Positions 1-5,409 of a DNA stretch of 7,037 nt are shown here, in pieces. The first letter of the stretch is position 1, and every line of letters starts with the position of its first letter. A program made the translations under genes and the position numbers. Source of the DNA: Crocinitomicaceae bacterium (GTDB lineage: Bacteria; Bacteroidota; Bacteroidia; Flavobacteriales_D; Crocinitomicaceae); the NCBI GenBank assembly GCA_030833265.1, contig JAURHO010000082.1, positions 1 through 7,037 of the forward strand, given 5' to 3'. The notes under the pieces were generated by a model, which worked only from the letters and a program-made list of their open reading frames with translations, did not search any database and was not told the origin of the DNA.

Positions 1-1595
1 CGCATGACCTCCTCTTCGTGTTCCACAACAATTACGGTGTTACCTTGATCGCGCAAAGCTTGTAGCACACTAATTAGTTTGGCGGTATCTCTAGGGTGTA
101 AGCCAATGGAGGGTTCGTCTAAAATGTATAACGACCCGACCAAACTGGAGCCAATTGAAGTTGCCAATTGGATGCGCTGTGCTTCTCCGCCAGAAAGTGT
201 GTTTGAGGTACGATTTAAGGTGAGGTATCCGAGCCCAACGCGTTTGAGGTAATCGAGCCTCGATTGAATTTCGGGAAGGATGTGCTTGGTAAGTTGTTTG
301 TCGTATTCAGATAAATTCAGGTTTTGGAAAAAATCGTGCGCGTCATCCAAAGACATTAAAACGATATCCTGAATGCTCTTGCCTTCGATTTTAACAAAAG
401 AGGCGTCTTTCCTGAGGCGTGTTCCTTGGCAATCTGGGCAAATTGTTTTGCCTCGGTAGCGAGATAATAAAACTCTATATTGAATTTTATAAGTCTGACT
501 TTCAATGAATTTAAAGAATTTATTTAAACCAATGAAATAACTATTTCCCTCCCAAAGAAGTTGGTATTGTGCTGGGTTTAATTCTTGAATTGGTCGATGG
601 ATCGGAAAGTCAAACTTTTGGGCGTTATACAACAACTTGTCGAGGTATTCTTGCATGTTTTCTCCTTTCCAAGGAGCAATGGCGCCTTCGTAAACGCTTT
701 TCTTGCGATCCGGAAACACCAGTTCTTCATCGATGCCGAGTGTCATGCCGTAGCCTTCGCAGCGCTGGCAGGCGCCAAAAGGGTTGTTAAATGCAAAGAA
801 ATGGACATTGGGCTCTTGAAAGCTCTGGCCATCGAGTTCAAAACGCTTGCTGAAATGCTGATAAGCTTTGGTTTTGCCATTGAACAAAGTGCAAAGATCC
901 TTGCCTTCTTGAAAAGCGAGCTCGATGGCTTCGGTGAGGCGGCTTTGTTGGGCGTCGTCGCGCTCGGTATTGGTAAGGCGATCGATGGAGAGGTAATAGG
1001 TTTCGGCGTTTACTTGGTCGAGGTTTAAATCGTCAATCAAATGAAACTCGTCATTAAAAAATAATCTAGTAAAACCTTGTTTGTTAAGAAGTTGTATTTT
1101 CTTATTTAATTCTTCAATTGAATTAAATTGAAGTTGATAAAGGATGGCAAAAGGTTCGTCTTTCCAGTTTTGGTCCAAAAACGCTAGCACGTCTTTGGTT
1201 TGTTGTTTCTTCACTTCTTGACCAGAAACAGGTGAGTACGTTTTACCGATTCTGGCAAATAAAAGTTTGAGGTAGTCGTAAATTTCAGTGCTGGTGCCTA
1301 TTGTTGATCTTGGATTGCTGGAGCTTACCTTTTGTTGGATGGCAATGGCCGGGGCTAAACCCTTGATGTCGTCAACGGCAGGTTTGTCAAGTTTGCCCAA
1401 AAACTGACGCGCATAGGCAGACATGCTTTCGATGAAACGACGCTGTCCTTCCGCATAAATGGTATCAAAAGCGAGGCTTGATTTACCTGAACCGGATACA
1501 CCTGTGATGACTGTCAGTTTGCCGTGCGGGATTTCTACATCGAGACTTTTGAGGTTGTGCACGCGTGCGCCTTTAACTGCGATGAATTTTTCCAT
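1..1595 (-). CDS. uvrA: UvrABC excinuclease subunit A, N-terminal part (cut by left window edge)
   Basis: UvrA is the damage-sensing ATPase of nucleotide excision repair; it dimerises, loads UvrB on lesions and is released before UvrC incision. The reading frame stays open from the ATG at 1595 to the window edge, giving 531 of about 940 expected residues. Visible in order: the conserved start (MEKFIAVKGARVHNLK), Walker A GVSGSGKSS at residues 32-40, the UvrA block around NPRSTIGTSTEIYDYL, a CxxC at C276/C279 and another at C386/C389, the ABC signature LSGGEAQR at 467-474, Walker B ending D493-E494, and the switch histidine H526 in VVEHEEE. The second ATPase half lies outside. The CxxC pair that precedes C276 in E. 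coli UvrA is absent (F252 and D255 at those places). The start is preceded by TACTTTTG three bases upstream and no Shine-Dalgarno. Divergent from the permease gene. The family is certain; completeness of the second half cannot be seen. Confidence 0.97.
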   Translation of the reverse strand, partial: MEKFIAVKGARVHNLKSLDVEIPHGKLTVITGVSGSGKSSLAFDTIYAEGQRRFIESMSAYARQFLGKLDKPAVDDIKGLAPAIAIQQKVSSSNPRSTIGTSTEIYDYLKLLFARIGKTYSPVSGQEVKKQQTKDVLAFLDQNWKDEPFAILYQLQFNSIEELNKKIQLLNKQGFTRLFFNDEFHLIDDLNLDQVNAETYYLSIDRLTNTERDDAQQSRLTEAIELAFQEGKDLCTLFNGKTKAYQHFSKRFELDGQSFQEPNVHFFAFNNPFGACQRCEGYGMTLGIDEELVFPDRKKSVYEGAIAPWKGENMQEYLDKLLYNAQKFDFPIHRPIQELNPAQYQLLWEGNSYFIGLNKFFKFIESQTYKIQYRVLLSRYRGKTICPDCQGTRLRKDASFVKIEGKSIQDIVLMSLDDAHDFFQNLNLSEYDKQLTKHILPEIQSRLDYLKRVGLGYLTLNRTSNTLSGGEAQRIQLATSIGSSLVGSLYILDEPSIGLHPRDTAKLISVLQALRDQGNTVIVVEHEEEVM

Positions 1596-1598
1596 ATG

Positions 1599-1606
1599 CA
1601 AAAGTA
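1599..1606 (-). promoter_or_regulatory. -7 promoter element of uvrA (TACTTTTG)
   Basis: On the minus strand TACTTTTG matches the Bacteroidota -7 consensus TAnnTTTG exactly. It ends three bases before the uvrA ATG, so transcription would begin at or next to the start codon and the mRNA would be leaderless or nearly so. No clear -33 TTTG element was found. The same octamer occurs before gmhA. Promoter activity is inferred from the consensus only. Confidence 0.6.
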
Positions 1607-1615
1607 AAATTTCTT

Positions 1616-1623
1616 TACTTTTA
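1616..1623 (+). promoter_or_regulatory. Candidate -7 element of the permease gene (TACTTTTA)
   Basis: TACTTTTA matches TAnnTTTG at seven of eight positions and is the mirror image of the uvrA element. Transcription from it would begin around 1627 and give a leader of about 16 bases before the ATG at 1643. There is no visible -33 element, and no Shine-Dalgarno sequence in the short leader. Confidence 0.35.
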
Positions 1624-1642
1624 GTCCTTTAAAAATAAGCGA

Positions 1643-3403
1643 ATGTCCCAAAACTCTTTATTCAGAAAGAAAACAGTTGAGTCAATAATGGCGCAAGTGA
1701 CCGCTAATGCAGCTCAAGCGGAGTCTAATACGCTCCATAAGCATCTCAAAATGCGCGATTTAGTGGCCTTTGGTATTGCGGCCATCATAGGTGCAGGTAT
1801 CTTTTCTACAATTGGGCAGGCTTCGGCGCAAGGTGGGCCGGCTGTTATTTTTCTGTTTCTTTTTACAGCGCTTGCCAGTGGTTTTGCTGCCTTTGCTTAT
1901 GCTGAGTTTGCTTCCATGGTTCCGGTAGCGGGTTCTGCTTATACTTATTCTTATGTAGCCTTCGGTGAGCTCATTGCCTGGATCATTGGTTGGGCACTCA
2001 TTATGGAATACGCCATTGGTAATATCACGGTTGCAATCTCTTGGAGTGATTATTTAACTACGATGCTTGAACAAATTCATATTGAGTCACTTAATATTAA
2101 AGGAATTCACCTGCCTGCTTGGATGCAAATGGATTACCTGAGTGCTGCCAAAGGATTTCAAGAAGTAAAAACACAACTTGCTCAGGGCCTCAAATTACAA
2201 GATCTCGGTTTGAATTTACAAGGGGCTTATGAGGCCTGGACGAGTGCCCCAAGAATCGGTGCTTTCCATTTGGTACTCGACATTCCTGCCTTGTTTATTA
2301 TTGTTCTAATCACGTGGTTGGTTTATCGGGGTATCAAGGAAAGTAGAAATGCCTCAAATGCCATGGTGATCATAAAGTTGGCTGTTATTTTACTTGTGAT
2401 TGCGGTGGGTGTTTTTTATATCGACATGAAAAATTGGTCGCCTTTTGCTCCTGAGGGCGTGAGTGGTGTTTTGAAAGGTGTTTCAGCAGTATTCTTTGCC
2501 TACATTGGTTTTGATGCCATTTCAACCACCGCTGAAGAATGCGAGAATCCACAGCGCGATTTACCCCGCGGTATGATGTGGGCTATCATCATTTGCACCA
2601 TTTTGTACATCATCATTGCTTTGGTCCTGACTGGTATTGTACCTTATGATCAGCTAGCTGTTGGCGAACCTTTAGCATTTGTGTTTGAGCAAATTAACAT
2701 GCCGAAAATGACCTTCATTATATCTATTTCTGCCGTGATTGCCATGGCGAGCGTCTTGCTTGTATTTCAGATGGGTCAGCCCAGAATCTGGATGAGTATG
2801 AGTCGTGATGGACTTTTGCCATCTGTTTTTCAACGCATACACCCGAAATATAAAACACCGTCTTTTGCAACAATTGTTGTGGGTTTTGTAGTCGCCATCC
2901 CTGCCTTGTTCATGAACCTCACCATGGTAACCGATCTTTGCTCTATCGGCACTTTGTTTGCCTTTGTTTTGGTTTGCGGTGGCGTCTTGGTGCTTCAAAA
3001 TAAGCCAGATGTGCCACGCGGCTCCTTCAAAACGCCTTATGTGAATGCAGGAATTGTTCTGCCAGCTGCTTTTGGTTTGGGTCTTATTTATTCCCTGACC
3101 CTAGGTTTTCAAGGCAATCCGGTATTCAATGCGATTTATAATTTCCTTGCTTTTGAGAGTTGGTCAGATTTTGGTCAGAAAATCCCAGCACTTATTTTTT
3201 GGACCTTCACGCTGTTTTTAACGATCATTAGTATCCCAAAGAAATTGTCTTTGATACCGGCTTTAGGTTTGCTTTCTTGTTTGTACATGATGAGTGAAAT
3301 CCCGCTTCAGAACTGGATTTACTTTGGCATTTGGCTAGTGATTGGTCTGGTTATTTACTTCGGGTACAGCCGTAAAAATTCCAAATTGAATCAGGCGGGC
3401 TAG
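1643..3403 (+). CDS. APC-superfamily amino acid permease (CAT/YfnA-like)
   Basis: This 586-residue inner-membrane protein should take up amino acids by proton- or sodium-coupled transport. It carries the APC hallmark in helix 1 (IIGAGIFSTIG, residues 48-58) and the block in and after helix 6 typical of cationic amino acid transporters (FAYIGFDAISTTAEE, residues 285-299, then NPQRDLPRGM). About 14 membrane segments are visible by eye: near 39-59, 66-88, 108-134, 209-228, 240-260, 276-293, 312-333, 355-377, 407-426, 432-451, 470-487, 512-530, 533-551 and 557-575, matching the 14-helix CAT subfamily. A soluble stretch of about 70 residues (140-208) separates helices 3 and 4. The ATG at 1643 is preferred because the opening SLFRKKTVESI resembles the N-terminus of related permeases. 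It is divergent from uvrA and converges on gmhA, four bases between stop codons. Substrate is not predictable; the family is near certain. Confidence 0.95.
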   Translation: MSQNSLFRKKTVESIMAQVTANAAQAESNTLHKHLKMRDLVAFGIAAIIGAGIFSTIGQASAQGGPAVIFLFLFTALASGFAAFAYAEFASMVPVAGSAYTYSYVAFGELIAWIIGWALIMEYAIGNITVAISWSDYLTTMLEQIHIESLNIKGIHLPAWMQMDYLSAAKGFQEVKTQLAQGLKLQDLGLNLQGAYEAWTSAPRIGAFHLVLDIPALFIIVLITWLVYRGIKESRNASNAMVIIKLAVILLVIAVGVFYIDMKNWSPFAPEGVSGVLKGVSAVFFAYIGFDAISTTAEECENPQRDLPRGMMWAIIICTILYIIIALVLTGIVPYDQLAVGEPLAFVFEQINMPKMTFIISISAVIAMASVLLVFQMGQPRIWMSMSRDGLLPSVFQRIHPKYKTPSFATIVVGFVVAIPALFMNLTMVTDLCSIGTLFAFVLVCGGVLVLQNKPDVPRGSFKTPYVNAGIVLPAAFGLGLIYSLTLGFQGNPVFNAIYNFLAFESWSDFGQKIPALIFWTFTLFLTIISIPKKLSLIPALGLLSCLYMMSEIPLQNWIYFGIWLVIGLVIYFGYSRKNSKLNQAG

Positions 3404-3407
3404 GAAC

Positions 3408-3983
3408 TCAGAAACCGAGACTTTGCTCGATGCCTAAAATCAAAGAATGAATGACTTTGATATGGATTTCTTGAGCGCGGTCAGCAAATTCACTGTGGGG
3501 TGCCCTGATTTCAAGATCAGCTAATTGCGCCAAAGCACCGCCGTCTTTACCTGTCAAAACAATGGCATGCATTCCTTTGGCTTTGGCGGCTTCTACCGCT
3601 AAAATCACATTTTTTGAATTTCCAGAAGTAGAAATACCGAGCAACACATCGCCTTTTTGCCCCATAGCTTCAATGTATCTTGAAAAAACGTAATCATAAC
3701 CGTAATCATTGGCAACACAAGAAAGATGCGACGGATCAGAAATAGAAAGTGCTGCTAAGGCCGGTCTGTTAGCCCTGAATCGGCCACTGAGTTCTTCGGC
3801 AAAGTGCATGGCGTCACACATAGAGCCACCATTTCCACAGCTTAAAATTTTATTTCCATTTTGCAGTGATGTGCTCATGATGCCAATAGCTTGCTCAATT
3901 TTAGACATATTTTCAGGCGTTTGAAACGCTTGAAGCACTTCTTGCGCTTCTTGAAATTGTTTCCAAATGAGTTGCTGATCCAT
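3408..3983 (-). CDS. gmhA: Phosphoheptose isomerase (sedoheptulose-7-phosphate isomerase)
   Basis: GmhA converts D-sedoheptulose 7-phosphate to D-glycero-D-manno-heptose 7-phosphate, the first step to ADP-heptose for the LPS inner core, in the cytoplasm as a tetramer. The 191-residue protein is nearly the length of E. coli GmhA (192) and alignable from memory along its whole length. It has the SIS fold with SCGNGGS at 48-54, CDAMHFAEEL after it, GISTSGNS in the middle and a QEIHIKVIH C-terminal helix. The metal-site residues known from E. coli (H61, E65, Q172, H180) correspond to H60, E64, Q171 and H179. I start at the ATG at 3983 (MDQQLIW) instead of the in-frame ATG at 4019, because a -7 element lies between them at 3996-4003 and the extra residues are not family-like. 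No other heptose or LPS gene is in view. Convergent with the permease and divergent from the SDR gene. Confidence 0.95.
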   Translation of the reverse strand: MDQQLIWKQFQEAQEVLQAFQTPENMSKIEQAIGIMSTSLQNGNKILSCGNGGSMCDAMHFAEELSGRFRANRPALAALSISDPSHLSCVANDYGYDYVFSRYIEAMGQKGDVLLGISTSGNSKNVILAVEAAKAKGMHAIVLTGKDGGALAQLADLEIRAPHSEFADRAQEIHIKVIHSLILGIEQSLGF

Positions 3984-3995
3984 GGCTTTTTTTTT

Positions 3996-4003
3996 CAAAA
4001 GTA
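3996..4003 (-). promoter_or_regulatory. -7 promoter element of gmhA (TACTTTTG)
   Basis: TACTTTTG on the minus strand is an exact TAnnTTTG match and identical to the uvrA element, within a shared nine-base string. Twelve bases, mostly a run of A, separate it from the ATG at 3983, so the leader would be only about eight bases. It argues that the longer in-frame start at 4019 is upstream of transcription. No good -33 element was seen. Confidence 0.6.
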
Positions 4004-4008
4004 AGCAA

Positions 4009-4076
4009 TATGCACACATGGGCGCATGGTTTATTTTATCTTTGGTTCATGAATACTGCAAATTATTATGCACACA
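4009..4076. repeat. Direct repeat TATGCACACA flanking the SDR promoter
   Basis: TATGCACACA occurs at 4009-4018 and again at 4067-4076, 58 bases apart, with 11 of 12 bases matching when two upstream bases are included. The copies bracket the SDR -7 element and start codon; the second lies inside codons 7-10. It could be a pair of regulator sites or coincidence. Confidence 0.4.
4037..4044 (+). promoter_or_regulatory. -7 promoter element of the SDR gene (TATCTTTG)
   Basis: TATCTTTG fits TAnnTTTG exactly and ends four bases before the ATG at 4049, implying a leaderless or near-leaderless transcript. It sits downstream of the alternative in-frame ATG at 4010, which decides the start choice. No convincing -33 TTTG is seen at the expected distance. 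Confidence 0.6.
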
Positions 4077-4852
4077 AAGTCATCTGGATAACAGGTGCTT
4101 CTTCAGGCATTGGTGCCGAATTAGCAAAGCAATTAGCAAGAAAAGGCGCCAAGCTCATTTTGTCAGCCCGCGATCAAATGAAGTTGGAGGCCTTAGCTGA
4201 AACGCTTGAAAATCATTCAAGTCATTTGGTTTTACCACTCGATTTAGGTAAAAATGGTAATGAGCTCGCTTATGTTGAGCAGATCATGGCTAAATATGGC
4301 CGCCTAGATATCCTTATTAATAATGGTGGTGTTTCGCAGCGCGCTTCTGCTTTGGAAACTTCCATGGAGGTCAATAGGCAACTGATGGAGGTGAATTTCT
4401 TCGGAAATATTGCGCTCGCAAAAGCAGTCTTGCCGATTTTTAGACAACAAGGCAGCGGACAATTTTTAGTAGTGAGTAGTATTGCGGGTAAATTTGGCTT
4501 TCATTTGAGGTCAATTTATAGCGCTTCAAAAGCTGCGCTGGTTGGCTATTACGAAAGTCTTGCTATGGAAGAAGAACGCCATGGAATTAAAGTCACGCTT
4601 GCCTTTCCTGGTAAAATCAATACACCCATTTCAAAAAGCGCACTAACTGCTGAAGGAACAGCGCATGGTCAGATGGATAGTAATCAAGCAGGCGGAATGC
4701 CAGTAGACGAATGTGTTGCACAGCTGTTAAGGGCTTTGGAGCAGCACAAACGAGAAGTGCTCATCGGGAGAAAAGAACTGCTTGCTGTTTATCTGAAGCG
4801 TTTTGTGCCTGCGCTATTTTGGAAAATCATTCCGAGACAAAGCGCAACATAA
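4049..4852 (+). CDS. Classical short-chain dehydrogenase/reductase (SDR), DHRS7/11beta-HSD-like
   Basis: An NAD(P)(H)-dependent oxidoreductase of 267 residues, likely acting on a carbonyl or hydroxyl group of an unknown substrate. It has the Rossmann cofactor motif TGASSGIG (15-22), an NNGG motif (91-94) where NNAG is usual, structural N116, and the catalytic triad S144, Y157 and K161 within VSSIAG and YSASK. After it comes FPGKINTPIS in place of the usual PGxxxT loop, then a basic C-terminal tail. The organisation resembles SDRs grouped with human DHRS7 and 11beta-hydroxysteroid dehydrogenase, though substrate cannot be inferred from that. The start at 4049 (MNTANYYAHK) is chosen over the in-frame ATG at 4010 because the promoter element is at 4037-4044. 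R41, just after beta-strand 2, fits a preference for NADP(H) but does not prove it. Divergent from gmhA, followed by a terminator. Family certain, role unknown. Confidence 0.93.
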   Translation: MNTANYYAHKVIWITGASSGIGAELAKQLARKGAKLILSARDQMKLEALAETLENHSSHLVLPLDLGKNGNELAYVEQIMAKYGRLDILINNGGVSQRASALETSMEVNRQLMEVNFFGNIALAKAVLPIFRQQGSGQFLVVSSIAGKFGFHLRSIYSASKAALVGYYESLAMEEERHGIKVTLAFPGKINTPISKSALTAEGTAHGQMDSNQAGGMPVDECVAQLLRALEQHKREVLIGRKELLAVYLKRFVPALFWKIIPRQSAT

Positions 4853-4890
4853 GCATTGACAAGTCTCAGATTTAGATAAAATGAAGACAT

Positions 4891-4926
4891 AAAAAAAGGG
4901 CCATCTCTGAGAGACGGCCCTTTTTT
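4891..4926. terminator. Bidirectional rho-independent terminator between the SDR and HU genes
   Basis: Seven A, then GGGCC (4898-4902), an A/C mismatch, TCTC-TGA-GAGA, and GGCCC (4916-4920) followed by six T. The hairpin is GC-rich at its base and has a U-run on either strand, so it can end both the rightward SDR transcript, 38 bases after its stop, and the leftward HU transcript, just after its stop at 4944. It is the only clear intrinsic terminator in the window. Confidence 0.9.
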
Positions 4927-4943
4927 ATTTGAGTTGAACTCAA

Positions 4944-5216
4944 TTAGTTAACGCTTTTAGAAAGGTCTGCACCAGCCTTGAAACGAACTGTGTTTTTAGC
5001 AGCAATTTTGATTACAGCACCAGTTTTAGGGTTGCGACCATTGCGTGCGTTTCTTTTAGAAATACCAAAAGAACCAAAACCTACTAAAGAGATAGAATCT
5101 CCTTTAGCCAAAGCACCAGTTGTAGCGCTTACGAATCCGTCTAATGCACGTTTTGCATCAGCTTTTGACAATCCTGCAGACGCTGCGATTGCGTCGATTA
5201 ATTCAGCCTTGTTCAT
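4944..5216 (-). CDS. hup: HU-family DNA-binding protein
   Basis: A 90-residue, basic, histone-like protein that dimerises and bends or compacts DNA. The length is exactly that of typical HU. Visible are the N-terminal helical part (MNKAELIDAIAASAGLSKAD), the GFGSF turn at 46-50, and the DNA-clasping beta-arm with KRNARNGRNPKTG at 54-66, where R61-N62-P63 is the intercalating-proline motif. The C-terminus ends in the usual VRFKAG and a short helix. It begins at the ATG at 5216, the first residue of the conserved MNKAELI. It is a single-gene unit: a -7 element lies 40 bases upstream and an intrinsic terminator directly downstream. IHF subunits share the fold, but length and sequence favour HU. 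Curved-looking DNA upstream (5298-5354) is notable for a gene whose product binds bent DNA. Confidence 0.95.
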   Translation of the reverse strand: MNKAELIDAIAASAGLSKADAKRALDGFVSATTGALAKGDSISLVGFGSFGISKRNARNGRNPKTGAVIKIAAKNTVRFKAGADLSKSVN

Positions 5217-5256
5217 AATAAGTTAGTTTTAATTAGTTAGAAATTAATTATCGAAA

Positions 5257-5264
5257 CAAATATA
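5257..5264 (-). promoter_or_regulatory. -7 promoter element of the HU gene (TATATTTG)
   Basis: TATATTTG on the minus strand is an exact TAnnTTTG match. Transcription would start near 5252 and give an AT-rich leader of about 36 bases with no Shine-Dalgarno, as expected for highly expressed Bacteroidota genes. No clear -33 TTTG lies at the usual spacing. Confidence 0.6.
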
Positions 5265-5297
5265 TCCGAATATCAATGCCGGTAAAGGTTTCAGGTC

Positions 5298-5354
5298 AAA
5301 AAAAGTGCAAAAATGTTGAAAAAATGGCCATTTTGTTGATAAAGCCAGCCAAAA
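5298..5354. other. Helically phased A/T tracts, predicted curved DNA
   Basis: A-tracts at 5298-5304, 5309-5313 and 5319-5324 are followed by T4 at 5331-5334, A3 at 5341-5343 and A4 at 5351-5354. Their centres (about 5301, 5311, 5321.5, 5332.5, 5342, 5352.5) are spaced 9.5 to 11 bases, about one helical turn, so the bends should add up. The stretch lies between the divergent HU and carotenoid-desaturase promoters. Curvature is inferred from spacing. Confidence 0.55.
5321..5334. repeat. 14-bp perfect palindrome AAAATGGCCATTTT
   Basis: A perfect inverted repeat with no spacer, about 105 bases upstream of the HU start and 76 bases upstream of the desaturase start. It has the size of a dimeric regulator site. 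Related AAAATG strings occur at 5310-5315 and 5351-5356. It overlaps two of the phased tracts, so it may be a by-product of them. Confidence 0.45.
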
Positions 5355-5391
5355 TGCCCGTCTGCACTGAGGTTTTCGAACTTTTTTAGCT

Positions 5392-5399
5392 GAATTTTG
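5392..5399 (+). promoter_or_regulatory. Weak candidate -7 element of the carotenoid desaturase gene (GAATTTTG)
   Basis: GAATTTTG matches TAnnTTTG except for its first base and ends ten bases before the ATG at 5410. A second, poorer candidate, GTCCTTTG, ends three bases before the ATG at 5406, in the same TTTGCATATG context as the uvrA start. Which of the two is used, if either, cannot be settled by reading. Confidence 0.25.
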
Positions 5400-5409
5400 T
5401 CCTTTGCAT

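Larger units (their letters stand above)
1599..1623. repeat. Inverted repeat between uvrA and permease genes
   Basis: CAAAAGTAAA (1599-1608) and TTTACTTTTA (1614-1623) are inverted copies with nine perfectly paired bases around a 5-bp spacer. The left arm, read on the minus strand, holds the uvrA -7 element TACTTTTG; the right arm holds TACTTTTA pointing at the permease. The repeat therefore may be two back-to-back promoter elements rather than a repressor operator; both readings fit. Confidence 0.6.

Noticed and set aside
569..1028. Two overlapping plus-strand open frames (569-790 and 585-1028)
   Set aside because: They lie antisense within uvrA, whose minus-strand frame shows continuous family-specific motifs; no promoter or recognisable domain supports them.
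2672..2998. Minus-strand open frame of 108 codons
   Set aside because: Antisense shadow of the permease membrane region; its composition (H, K, N, R-rich) is that of reverse-complemented hydrophobic codons.
3411..3436. Possible short hairpin CGAG-CTCG near the gmhA 3' end as a terminator
   Set aside because: Only four base pairs and no T-run on either side.
3709..3924. Plus-strand open frame of 71 codons
   Set aside because: Antisense to gmhA, with no motif or promoter.
3982..4200. Plus-strand open frame overlapping the SDR start
   Set aside because: Out of frame with the SDR, whose Rossmann motif is already present in this stretch; no family resemblance.
4978..5226. Plus-strand open frame of 82 codons
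   Set aside because: Antisense to the HU gene, whose 90-residue product is a full family match.
5404..5409. TTG start two codons upstream of the desaturase ATG
   Set aside because: ATG at 5410 leads directly into the MKVGIIGSG nucleotide-binding strand, the usual start for the family; the TTG is probably part of a promoter-like TTTG.
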